Source: UBA8231 sp036011085 | GTDB lineage: Bacteria > Latescibacterota > UBA2968 > UBA8231 | DNA length: 64,000 nt | NCBI GenBank assembly: GCA_036011085.1 | Contig: DASCMS010000135.1 | Location: 13,521-77,520 of the forward strand | Direction of reading: 5' to 3' | Part shown: positions 19,001 to 26,247 of the stretch, one piece after another | Layout: every line of letters begins with the position of its first letter | How positions within the stretch are numbered: position 1 is the first letter of the stretch | Translations under genes and position numbers: made by a program | Notes under the pieces: model-generated | What the model was told of the DNA's origin: nothing | What the model saw: the letters and a program-made list of their open reading frames with translations, nothing else | Database searches by the model: none

Positions 19001-20408
19001 CGCTACCTGCATTTACGGCGGTGATATCTCCGCCGCCGCTGCCAGCGGCTGGCTGCCAGGTGCCGGTGCCGGCCGCGTCAGAAGTGAGCACGAGGCCGTC
19101 TGCCGCGCCCGTGGGCAGGGAGAGGCCCGTGGCCTGCACCGTGCCGTTGACGTCGAGTTGTGTGCCACTGGCGGGGGAGTCAGTGCCGATACCGACTCCA
19201 CCGGTGGCGCGGATCAGGAACTGGTTGATGCCGGTGGAGGCCAGATCCGCGTTGGTGTTGTCGGCAAACACGACGGCACCATCGTGCTGGGCCTGGGCGC
19301 GCTGGCCGGCAGCGAAGGACAGCTTTCCACTGGCCACGTTATCGGAGCCACCGGGGATGGCCGAGAAGGTCCCGCTGGCCACATTGTCGCGGCCGCCTCC
19401 GATCGCCGAGCTGGTGCCGGCGGCCGTGTTGAACTGTCCGCCCGACACGACCCCCGTGGGCCCGGCCTCGTTGCCGCGGCCCCCGCTTACAGCTCCGAAG
19501 CTACCTGTGACGCTGTTGGGGTAATTCACCGGAGGAAGGCCGCTCTTGAATTCACCGCCACCACCGATGAAGGCGCCCCCCACGGCGTCAGCAACGCTGT
19601 TGTTTCTGTGCCCGCCGATGATATTGATCGTGTTCGGGGTCGAGATGGTCGGGTTGTTCGGGAGGTCGAGGTCCAGAACGTTCGAGTTCGCCACCTTGAT
19701 GTGGAGAGGCCGGGAGTCGGTGGTCCCGAGAAAGTCGGTCGCCGGGTCCGTACCCGCATTCCCCGTCAGACTCCAGTCGCCACCCCCGCCGCCTACCCCC
19801 GAGCCATCGATCGTGACATCCTGTCCATTCGTCGATACGGCGATGCCCCCAGCGCCTAGCAGGTTTACTGCGTCGGTCAGTCCATTCACCGAGATGACAA
19901 CGGATCCGGGAGCGATCTTCGGACCGGTCACGGCAGCATCACCGAGCTCATCCGTGGTTACGCTACCGCTGGCGATTTTCGCCCCCGTCACCGCATCGTC
20001 CGCCAACTCGTCGGTGCCCACGGCGCCATCCTCCACATTGCCCGCGGTGCGAGCGTAGGCGGCCGAAGTCAGGGCGATGCGCGGCGTCATCTCCGCATCG
20101 GTACCTACCTGCACACCGAGGAAGTAGGGCGCCTCAAAATCCAGGCCCGCTGGCGTCAGCTCCTCGCTGAACACGCCCCCCTGCACGACAGCACCGGTGA
20201 TCGTCTCCTCGTGCACGGCGCTCGTGACCGGGTCGAGCTCGTCGAGATACAGCCGCAGGGTCAGATCGACGACACCGTCGATCGGGTCCCCCGCGGCATC
20301 CAGCAGCTGTCCCTGTACGGACAAGGTGGATGGCACGGCGCCCCACGCCGCGGTGGTGGCGATGAGGAACCAGACCGTGAGATGGAGCCGGAACCTGAGA
20401 GCATGCAT
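16074..20408 (-). CDS. Giant GGG-N repeat protein with C-terminal S74 (endosialidase-type) chaperone domain
   Basis: A 1444-residue secreted protein. The start at 20408 has an ideal AGGAGG six bases upstream and begins a signal peptide (HLTVWFLIATTAAWG). Residues about 25-130 form a beta domain. Three modules follow, each opening with a W-LTGN...DFLGTTD-like block, continuing with many 14-16 residue repeats of the type GGGxxNxAxGxxATVxGG, and closing with FAAGxRAKAxxDGxFVWAD and GGVGIGTDSPA. The C-terminus is an S74 intramolecular chaperone (VSDRNAKENF, then WNYK, GPMAQDF and a final coiled coil). The Ser-Asp of VSDRNAK matches the self-cleavage site of that family. The likely product is a trimeric, YadA-head-like surface fibre; the function is inferred. 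Confidence 0.8.
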   Translation of the reverse strand: MHALRFRLHLTVWFLIATTAAWGAVPSTLSVQGQLLDAAGDPIDGVVDLTLRLYLDELDPVTSAVHEETITGAVVQGGVFSEELTPAGLDFEAPYFLGVQVGTDAEMTPRIALTSAAYARTAGNVEDGAVGTDELADDAVTGAKIASGSVTTDELGDAAVTGPKIAPGSVVISVNGLTDAVNLLGAGGIAVSTNGQDVTIDGSGVGGGGGDWSLTGNAGTDPATDFLGTTDSRPLHIKVANSNVLDLDLPNNPTISTPNTINIIGGHRNNSVADAVGGAFIGGGGEFKSGLPPVNYPNSVTGSFGAVSGGRGNEAGPTGVVSGGQFNTAAGTSSAIGGGRDNVASGTFSAIPGGSDNVASGKLSFAAGQRAQAQHDGAVVFADNTNADLASTGINQFLIRATGGVGIGTDSPASGTQLDVNGTVQATGLSLPTGAADGLVLTSDAAGTGTWQPAAGSGGGDITAVNAGSGLAGGGTTGDVTLSIAADGVGSAELATNAVTADELAAGAAVTSVEGLTDAVDLVAGTGISISDDGSSQVTITATGGGGGSGWNLTGNAGTDPTTDFLGTTDGQPLELRVNSNRVYRIENSALGIPNLIGGHADNAITAGVSGATIGGGGKGSQGNVVTDDFGTIGGGQVNKAGDDAGGVDDARYATVGGGINNQARGAYATVAGGNGNFVTDAYGSAQGGHNVALGLAATIGGGRQNQTDGQGSTVAGGETNSAASAYATIGGGSANLAGGAYSTVAGGGTADPADAATANKVYDDYGTIGGGGDNQAGDDSDSDPTQQTFATVSGGTQNAAVSAYSTVGGGVNNVAGSGFSGSATVAGGSNNQATATSATVGGGGINQATGNQSTVSGGSNNIAGANKATVGGGQFNNASGVEATIGGGDSNTASGSNSTISGGASNEASTVNATVGGGALNVASGFSATVPGGHSNSAAGSYSFAAGRRAKAQNDGSFVWADDTDLDFTTTADDQFLVRAAGGVGIGTDSPATELEVTGTVTATAFVGDGSGLTNLPGGGGWEVQGNSIAFGDFVGTTNTFPLELRANSIVGLRISPVAGPTPGVLNLIGGADVNDTGFGVQGAVIGGGGTAGAGNMARDSYSTIGGGTGNETGSDDLDPDNSNYGTIGGGQGNTVDGPHGTVGGGTGNNAGTRSFVGGGDGNTAQNTSSVAGGTGNSSTGTFSTIGGGQNNVSANLRTTVAGGLNNRSEGLQSTVSGGSGNKATGLDATVPGGDRNEANGDFTFAAGQRAKANDDGQFVWADNNDVDFNVGIVNRFAARATGGVRFVTAIDGTGGATAGVVLPAGDSAWQAVSDRNAKENFIATNGREILDRLAAIPLSTWNYKTLKGVRHIGPMAQDFYAAFQVGHDDKHISTIDADGVALAAIQGLYGIVQDQESEIVSLRTEVTRLRAQLVTAGDLAARLAAVEEQLSGSATVRTAALR

Positions 20409-20452
20409 AGGAACCCTCCTCTGAGTGGATGGCGTTTGCAGGTTTGGCATTG

Positions 20453-20704
20453 TCACAACCCTCGAGCCGGTCTGGCGCCGCTGTCGCCGCGGCTCAGGGA
20501 GTGCCAGATTCGCCCTTCGAGATCGGTCTGCGTCGCAACGCCGTCGACGTCGATGTCGAGACGCATGGCGACGCGGATCAGGGCAGCCACGACGTCGGCC
20601 TCACCGAGAGCGTCGTCGCGACCTGTGCGGGTCACCAGCCACTGCAAATACTGCCGTGACTTGGGTGGCAGGGGGATGGAGATGGAAGGCTCGTAGGCTG
20701 GCAT
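20453..20704 (-). CDS. Small protein upstream of the repeat-fibre gene, unknown function
   Basis: An 83-residue reading frame (MPAYEPSISIPLPPKSRQYL...) ends 45 bases before the fibre gene on the same strand. AGG lies eight bases before the ATG at 20704; a TTG at 20743 is another possible start. The composition is protein-like, with a helical central part (ADVVAALIRVAMRLDIDV) that could be a small DNA-binding or dimerisation unit. The position suggests it is cotranscribed with, and might regulate, the fibre gene. No family is recognised. Confidence 0.45.
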   Translation of the reverse strand: MPAYEPSISIPLPPKSRQYLQWLVTRTGRDDALGEADVVAALIRVAMRLDIDVDGVATQTDLEGRIWHSLSRGDSGARPARGL

Positions 20705-20781
20705 GGGTAGATACCTGGGATGGAGTTGCGGATTCCCATGCAAGCTCCGGACCAGAGTCGACCCGGGCCGGGAAATGCGTT

Positions 20782-20884
20782 GTAACTAACTGTTAAACAG
20801 TAGATTACGGCAGAGGTTACTGATGTCTCCGGTTGCTGACGAGCGGTGAATGTAACACTGATGTTACGTACTGTTACATGTTAC
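20782..20884. promoter_or_regulatory. Cluster of six GTTAC/GTAAC half-sites
   Basis: Within 103 bases there are GTAAC at 20782 and 20852 and GTTAC at 20816, 20863, 20873 and 20880, plus the near palindrome ACTGTT-A-AACAGT at 20789-20801. The sites at 20863 and 20873 are one helical turn apart. The stretch is AT-rich against the surrounding DNA and lies upstream of the small gene at 20704 (minus). It looks like a multi-site operator. A related inverted repeat occurs at 60306-60348. Confidence 0.45.
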
Positions 20885-20963
20885 CCGTCAGCTTCAGCCC
20901 ACTGCGACCGCAACGTCGATAGGGCATCTCGTCATAGCGTGATTCAGCTGGTGTATACGTCAT
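20874..20963 (-). pseudogene. Truncated aldo/keto reductase (YghZ-like) N-terminal remnant
   Basis: From an ATG at 20963 with GGGAGAAG upstream the frame reads MTYTPAESRYDEMPYRRCGR and then SGLKL before it turns to TGNM and stops. This is the characteristic N-terminus of L-glyceraldehyde 3-phosphate reductase type aldo/keto reductases, normally followed by a (beta/alpha)8 barrel of about 330 residues. Similarity ends at about 20886, exactly where the GTTAC-rich stretch begins. The rest of the gene has therefore been lost by deletion or replaced by other DNA. The remnant shows an old rearrangement breakpoint. Confidence 0.7.
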
Positions 20964-21174
20964 TCCCAGATCTTCTCCCACTGTCGGCTTTCCTGCGAAA
21001 GGGGGGCCTCGAGGAGCAGTTCCTCGCCTTGCAGATGCTCTTTGGAGTACAGCAGCAAACGGCCCCCCTACCCTTCTCGATGACGATCTCGCCCGTGGTG
21101 CCCGTGACCCGGAACTCCTCACCCGGCCTCACGAAGGAGCCCGGCCTGTCCACAGTCACTATCTTGTTGCTCAT
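20944..21174 (-). CDS. Possible small ORF between the sulfatase and the reductase remnant
   Basis: A 76-residue frame starts at 21174, sharing its CATG with the sulfatase start on the other strand, and ends 20 bases inside the reductase remnant. The first half (VTVDRPGSFVRPGEEFRVTG) looks protein-like, while the second half is Cys/Arg-rich and doubtful. It may be the tail end of the operon that once held the reductase, or noise. No ribosome binding site is evident. Confidence 0.22.
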   Translation of the reverse strand: MSNKIVTVDRPGSFVRPGEEFRVTGTTGEIVIEKGRGAVCCCTPKSICKARNCSSRPPFRRKADSGRRSGNDVYTS

Positions 21175-22480
21175 GAACCGAACCGACCGACCCAACATCC
21201 TCATCATCCTGGCCGACGACCACGGCTACGGTGACGTCTCCATGCATCAGGGACCGCATATCCTGACGCCGAACATGGACCGTATCGCCCGGGACGGCAT
21301 CCGCTTTCGCCACTTCTACGCCAACTCCTCCGTCTGTTCCCCCAGTCGCGCCGCGCTGATGACCGGCCGCTATCCCGACCGCGTCGGCGTGCCCGGCGTG
21401 ATCCGCACCCACGCCGAAAACAACTGGGGCTACTTCCGTCAGGACGCGGTGACACTGCCCACCATGCTGAGGAACGCCGGCTACCACACGTCCCTCATCG
21501 GCAAGTGGCACCTGGGCCTGGACCCGGAGAATCACCCCTGCCGTCGCGGCTTCGATCACTTCCATGGTTTTCTCGGCGACATGATGGACGACTACCTCAC
21601 CCATCTCCGCCACGACATCAATTACATGCAGCTGGATGAACAGGAGATCGACCCGGCGGGTCACGCCACCGACCTGTTCACGGATTGGGGCGTCCACTAT
21701 ATCGAGGAACGTGCCACTCAGGACGAGCCCTTCTTCCTCTACCTGGCGTACAACGCCCCGCACACGCCGATCCAGCCACCCGACGACTGGGTCGAGCGGG
21801 TCCGGCAGCGCGAGCCGGAGGCCACAGATGAACGGGTCCGCTACATCGCCCTCGTCGAACACATGGATCACGGCATCGGTCGTGTCCTCGACACACTGGA
21901 ACTGTCCGGACAGCTGTCGAACACCCTCGTCGTCTACACCTCCGACAATGGAGGTCAGATGAATGTGGGCGCCACCAACGGTCCATATCGCGGCGAGAAG
22001 GGTGACATGTATGAAGGTGGACTGCGGGTGCCGGCGTGTGCCATGTGGCCGGGACAGATCGCCGCCGGCTCGGTGACCGACCAGGTGGCCATGCTCATGG
22101 ACCTCTTCCCCACCGCCTGTGCCGCGGCGGGTGTCAAGGTCGAGCACCACATCGAAGGCCAATCCCTGCTGCCCACTCTGTGCGGCGAGTCACAGGATTG
22201 TGCCGACCGCATCCTCTACTGGGTCCGCCGGGAAGGCGGCGACCGGTTCCTCGGTCTGTGTCAGCACGCCGTCCGCCAGGGCGACCTCAAGCTGCTGCAC
22301 AACGGCGCTTTCGATCCGCTGGAGCTGTTCGATCTCGGCGCGGATCCGTATGAGCAGGATGAACGCTCCGCCGACGCCGGATCGCTGAAGGCCATGCGCA
22401 CCCTTCTGCAACAGGAGATCCAGGTCGCCGGCGGCGTACCCTGGCAGCGGGCTGACGCCGCTGGGTATCCCCCGATGTGA
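21173..22480 (+). CDS. Sulfatase (S1 family, Cys-type)
   Basis: A 435-residue sulfatase. Landmarks are PNILIILADDHGYGD at the N-terminus (metal-binding Asp pair), C55-S-P-S-R as the formylglycine site, GKWHLG, and SDNGG for the distal metal ligands. Homology begins right after the ATG at 21173, so that start is preferred although no clear ribosome site precedes it. No signal peptide is present from this start, so the location is uncertain. It hydrolyses sulfate esters and needs Cys-to-formylglycine conversion by an FGE not found in this window. The GlcNAc-kinase-like gene follows after 22 bases, suggesting joint use on sulfated amino sugars. Confidence 0.88.
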   Translation: MNRTDRPNILIILADDHGYGDVSMHQGPHILTPNMDRIARDGIRFRHFYANSSVCSPSRAALMTGRYPDRVGVPGVIRTHAENNWGYFRQDAVTLPTMLRNAGYHTSLIGKWHLGLDPENHPCRRGFDHFHGFLGDMMDDYLTHLRHDINYMQLDEQEIDPAGHATDLFTDWGVHYIEERATQDEPFFLYLAYNAPHTPIQPPDDWVERVRQREPEATDERVRYIALVEHMDHGIGRVLDTLELSGQLSNTLVVYTSDNGGQMNVGATNGPYRGEKGDMYEGGLRVPACAMWPGQIAAGSVTDQVAMLMDLFPTACAAAGVKVEHHIEGQSLLPTLCGESQDCADRILYWVRREGGDRFLGLCQHAVRQGDLKLLHNGAFDPLELFDLGADPYEQDERSADAGSLKAMRTLLQQEIQVAGGVPWQRADAAGYPPM

Positions 22481-22502
22481 AGATCCGACTGGAGAGAGTC
22501 TC

Positions 22503-23429
22503 TTGTTCGTTGGAATAGATGCCGGCGGAACCCGGACCCGTCTGGTTCTGGCCGATGCCGAAGGTACTCTGGTGGGTGCCACCGAGGCGGGCCCGGGCAA
22601 CTATCAGGTCATTGGCCCTGACGGGCTCAGCCAGTTGATCTGCCGACTGCTGGAAGAGGCAGGGCCCACGGACCTGCCGGAAGTCCTCTGTGCCGGGGTT
22701 GCGGGTGCCGGGCGACGGCCAGAGCAGGAAGAGCTGCGCGATGCTCTGGAACAGAAAGGGCTGGCGAGGACGGTTCGGGTCGTAACCGATGCCCGGGCGG
22801 CTCTGGAGGGCGCGCACCGAGGCGCACCCGGTGTGGTCTGTATCGCCGGCACCGGATCGATCGTTGTCGGCCGCAACGCCGAAGGATATGAAGCCCGCGC
22901 CGGTGGTTGGGGGCCGACTCTGGGTGACGAGGGCAGCGCCCACGGCCTGGTTATGCAGGCGATTCGAAGTGTCCTTCGCGCCGTCGATGGCTCGGGTCCC
23001 GACACAAGCCTGCAAGCCGATCTGCTTGTGGCGTTGGGGTTGGCAGACTGGCACGAGATCATCCAGGCCATCTACGGCGGCGCCTTTACCAGGGATCGAA
23101 TCGCAGCAGCGTGTCCCGTCGTGTTTGCGGCGGCACGAAACAACGACGAGGTCGCCCTCCGCGTCGTGCATGATGGGTTCAGTGAATTGGGCGCAAAGAT
23201 TGGTGCCGTCGCGCGCCGCCTGAAACTTGCCGCACCTGTGGTTGTCGCCTGCACGGGAGGCGTGTTTGGGGAACCGGATCTTCTGGAGGAGTCCCTGGCC
23301 GCCGGCGCCAGTGACATCGAGCTGGAGTTGACGGAGCCACAGTTCGAGGCCCGCTTCGGAGCGCTGTTGCTGGCCATGTCAGCCTCCTTCAGCGAGGCAT
23401 CCGACGCGGCGATGTCCACGTGGTCGTAA
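22503..23429 (+). CDS. BadF/BadG/BcrA-type ATPase, N-acetylglucosamine kinase-like
   Basis: A 308-residue ASKHA-fold protein. FVGIDAGGTRTRLVLAD is the first phosphate loop, followed by GVAGAGR, VTDARAALEGA, CIAGTGSIVVGR and GGWGPTLGDEGSAHGL. The last is typical of the BadF family members that phosphorylate N-acetylglucosamine or related amino sugars. The start is TTG at 22503 with GGAGAG five bases upstream. Being cytoplasmic and next to a sulfatase, it probably phosphorylates the amino sugar released from a sulfated polymer; the substrate is inferred. Confidence 0.8.
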   Translation: MFVGIDAGGTRTRLVLADAEGTLVGATEAGPGNYQVIGPDGLSQLICRLLEEAGPTDLPEVLCAGVAGAGRRPEQEELRDALEQKGLARTVRVVTDARAALEGAHRGAPGVVCIAGTGSIVVGRNAEGYEARAGGWGPTLGDEGSAHGLVMQAIRSVLRAVDGSGPDTSLQADLLVALGLADWHEIIQAIYGGAFTRDRIAAACPVVFAAARNNDEVALRVVHDGFSELGAKIGAVARRLKLAAPVVVACTGGVFGEPDLLEESLAAGASDIELELTEPQFEARFGALLLAMSASFSEASDAAMSTWS

Positions 23430-23433
23430 GCAG

Positions 23434-23550
23434 TCAGGCTGCCGCACAACGGCCTAGGGCACGCTCCTGCGGATCATCATCCGCCAGTGCCTGAGCGACG
23501 TCCACCGAAGGACGTGGGACATCGACAACCTGCTTGTCCTGGACAGCCAT
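23434..23550 (-). CDS. Possible 38-residue peptide gene with strong ribosome binding site
   Basis: An ATG at 23550 on the minus strand is preceded by GGGAGAGG at good spacing and opens a 38-codon frame (MAVQDKQVVDVPRPSVDVAQ... ending RCAAA) that fits exactly in the gap after the kinase gene. The central ADDDPQERALG looks like a helical repeat. It may be a real small protein or a gene remnant. The rest of the gap up to 23823 (about 270 bases) shows nothing I can identify besides the promoter region for the next gene. Confidence 0.33.
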   Translation of the reverse strand: MAVQDKQVVDVPRPSVDVAQALADDDPQERALGRCAAA

Positions 23551-23823
23551 CGGCCTCTCCCATCGGCTTCCTTAACTACATGTACCTCAATTTGCCCGGT
23601 CTCCGCGAGCCTCCGGAGGCGTCACCACCGACACACCACCCCCAGGATGGATCAACCCACCCCTGCGCGGGTGTGCCGCGACGGTAGGCCAACTCACGCA
23701 GGCTGCCTGTGCCTGCCCGGTGGTATGCTGCCTGCTCTTGCATTCGCACCGGCACGCCTTATCCTCGGTGAGGGCCTGCCAGCCGGCCTGGACAGCCCGA
23801 CTTCCATTACTCAAGGATCCCAG

Positions 23824-26247
23824 ATGAAAATCGCCCTCACCTTCCTGGCACTGTGCCTGGCTGCAGTCGCCCACGCCGAGGTCTACCGCGACTTCATCGT
23901 CGCCTCCGCCGACGATGTCGAGCCGGGGACCATCTTCGTCTCGCCCACCGAAGATCTGTCCCTTCAGGGCGGGCCCGTGCGGGGCATGGAGGATCGAATT
24001 CTGCGAGCCCCGGCGGGATTCCATGTGCAGACCTTTGCCACCGATGTCGGCAAGGCCCGGCTCATGGCCTGGGGACCCGACAGTGTCCTGCACGTGGTCA
24101 GCATGAGTACGAACCGGGGCAGTCAGTGGAGTCCCGATCCTGACACGACCAGTCGCGTGCTGGCCTTGCCCGACCGTGACCGTGATGGCCGGGCCGACGA
24201 GATCATCGTTGCCGCTGACGGCTTTTTCTGGCCCAATGACGTGGCCTTCTTCCGCGGTGCCATGTACGTCGCCGACACACATCAGATCGTGCGTCTCCAC
24301 GATGAAGACGGCGACGGCTTCTACGAGAAGCGCGAGGTCTTCATCGACAACCTGGCGAGTTTCTCACCCGGGATCAGCCACGTGACTCACTCCCTCGTCT
24401 TCGATGAGGCCCGCAACATCCTCTTCGTCCACCAGGGATCCAGCTGTGATCTGTGTCGCGAGGAGAACCCGGAGCGGGCCACCATCACCGCCTTTGACCT
24501 GGATGGCTCCAACCGCCGCATCTTCGCCAGCGGCCTGCGCAATGCCATCGGCTACGATCTGCATCCCGTCACCGGCGAGTTGTGGACCAACAACAACGGC
24601 CACGATCGAGATCGGTTTGCCGACGGCCGCAACATGCCCCCGGAGTACGTGGGTATCGTGCGGGAGAACAGCTTTCACGGCTGGCCGCTGGCCTTCGGCT
24701 TCCGCACCTGGGTCGACTTCAGCGTCGACGAGTACCGTCGAGAGGTGTTCCCCCTCACCCGCCAGGACACGCTGCTGGTGGAAAGCATCCAGCGGCCGGT
24801 GGTGATGTTGCCGGGACACACCGGGCCCATGGCTTTGCACTTCTATACCCACAGAGCCTTCGGCCCGCGCTTCCGCAACGCCGCCTTCATCGCTCTGCGC
24901 GCCGGCGACCGCGGCGTCTCCGACGGCTACAAGGTGGTCGCCGTCTTCGCCAATCCCGACGGCACCGACGGCCGCATTGCAGATTTTCTGACAGGGTTCC
25001 GGCCCGATCCCACCAGCTCTACGGTCTGGGGTCAACCCGTCGGTCTGGAGAGTGACAGTGACGGCAACCTCTATGTCGGCAGCGACCGGTTCACCCAGGC
25101 CATCTTCCGCGTCACCGCCGGTCCGCTGCTTGCCCGGTGGGGACCGGACGTGCCCGATTCGGTGGTCGCCGGCCAGCGCCTGGCAGGCACGGTGGCGCTC
25201 ACGCGCCTGGCACCCGACGGCGAAGAGCCCGTGCTGACAGCGGACCTGAGCGCTTTGGGTGGTGACACCGGAGTGCCGCTGCGCAAGGTCGACGATGGGC
25301 AATACCGCTTCGAAGGCCGTGTCGGCGAAGACGTACCTGTGGGTCCCGTCGAGTTGCGCATCCTCGTGCAACAGGGCTCACCCGCGGGCCCACTGAGCCT
25401 CAACCTGACCCGTCGTTTCATCGTGTTACCTTCGAGAAACCTGGTCCTGCTTGGCGACGATCTCGGCCGCGGCTGGGAGAGTACGTCGGGACGGGGGGCC
25501 GAACCCCTCGTCATCGATGGTGGTGGGCCGGTGTTCGCCGGCTCCTCGTCGGCTGCCATCACCGCCGCCCCCCTGCGCCGCAGTCGCGTGTGGCTGCTGG
25601 AGTTCCGGCCCGCGGTACCGGTTCGGACCCTCGGATACAGGGCTCTGCGGTTCGCTTTCCATCCGGGAGATGTCGAGCCCCAGGAAGGGGACCGATTCGA
25701 TGTCAACGTCCGCAGTCTGACCACACGTACGGTGTCCCTGCTGGTCGACGCCGAGCGTGACTTCGGCCTCGATCTGGCCCGCAAGGAATGGCAGACCATC
25801 GAGATCCCTCTGGACGAGTTCGGCGACCTCGACAATCCTCTCGAGTTGCTGAGCATCTCCTCCAACCTGGCGGGTACGATGTTCTTCGACGAGGTCCACC
25901 TGGTGACATCAGCCCCTCCCCTACCGCCCGTGACGGCCGTGACGGAGACCCGCTCCGAGGCCGTGCCTCAATCGGTGAGTCTGGAGCAGAACTACCCGAA
26001 CCCCTTCAACAGTGACACCATCATCCGCTTCGCCCTGCCTTCCTCGCAGCCGGTTACCCTGGAGGTCTACAACCTCGCCGGCCAGCGTGTGACGACCTTG
26101 CTGCGGGGCCTGCGCAGCGCCGGCACGTACAGCGTGCATTGGGATGGCCGTGACGACGGCGCCCAACTGCTGGCTTCCGGCGTCTACCTCTACCGGCTGA
26201 CCACCGGTAGCCAGGTGATGACACGAAAACTGTTGTTGCTGCAGTAG
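23824..26247 (+). CDS. Secreted sorbosone/glucose dehydrogenase-like beta-propeller with sorting domain
   Basis: An 807-residue secreted protein. The start ATG at 23824 begins a clear signal peptide (IALTFLALCLAAVAHA). Residues about 55-440 form a PQQ-dependent sugar dehydrogenase-like propeller (LRAPAGFHVQTFAT, GLRNAIGYDLHPVTGELW, NNNGHDR, RENSFHGWPLAFGF, GSDRFTQAIFRV). Beta-sandwich domains follow (about 440-700). The C-terminal FlgD-like sorting domain (about 725-807) carries NYPNPFNSDT and ends VMTRKLLLLQ. It should be exported and anchored or released by a type IX-like route. The next gene starts inside its stop codon (TAGTG), so the two are coupled; an oxidoreductase pair is plausible. 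Confidence 0.85.
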   Translation: MKIALTFLALCLAAVAHAEVYRDFIVASADDVEPGTIFVSPTEDLSLQGGPVRGMEDRILRAPAGFHVQTFATDVGKARLMAWGPDSVLHVVSMSTNRGSQWSPDPDTTSRVLALPDRDRDGRADEIIVAADGFFWPNDVAFFRGAMYVADTHQIVRLHDEDGDGFYEKREVFIDNLASFSPGISHVTHSLVFDEARNILFVHQGSSCDLCREENPERATITAFDLDGSNRRIFASGLRNAIGYDLHPVTGELWTNNNGHDRDRFADGRNMPPEYVGIVRENSFHGWPLAFGFRTWVDFSVDEYRREVFPLTRQDTLLVESIQRPVVMLPGHTGPMALHFYTHRAFGPRFRNAAFIALRAGDRGVSDGYKVVAVFANPDGTDGRIADFLTGFRPDPTSSTVWGQPVGLESDSDGNLYVGSDRFTQAIFRVTAGPLLARWGPDVPDSVVAGQRLAGTVALTRLAPDGEEPVLTADLSALGGDTGVPLRKVDDGQYRFEGRVGEDVPVGPVELRILVQQGSPAGPLSLNLTRRFIVLPSRNLVLLGDDLGRGWESTSGRGAEPLVIDGGGPVFAGSSSAAITAAPLRRSRVWLLEFRPAVPVRTLGYRALRFAFHPGDVEPQEGDRFDVNVRSLTTRTVSLLVDAERDFGLDLARKEWQTIEIPLDEFGDLDNPLELLSISSNLAGTMFFDEVHLVTSAPPLPPVTAVTETRSEAVPQSVSLEQNYPNPFNSDTIIRFALPSSQPVTLEVYNLAGQRVTTLLRGLRSAGTYSVHWDGRDDGAQLLASGVYLYRLTTGSQVMTRKLLLLQ

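Noticed and set aside
16700..19500. Short spaced repeats that might suggest a CRISPR array
   Set aside because: Repeats are degenerate, follow codon phase and encode a protein repeat; there are no constant repeats with unique spacers.
17604..19859. Long plus-strand frame across the repeat-fibre gene
   Set aside because: Arises from the antisense of the GGGxxN repeats; the minus strand has ideal ribosome site, signal peptide and S74 domain.
20846..21172. N-terminal extension of the first sulfatase
   Set aside because: Sequence before 21173 is not protein-like and covers the reductase remnant; sulfatase homology starts right after the ATG at 21173.
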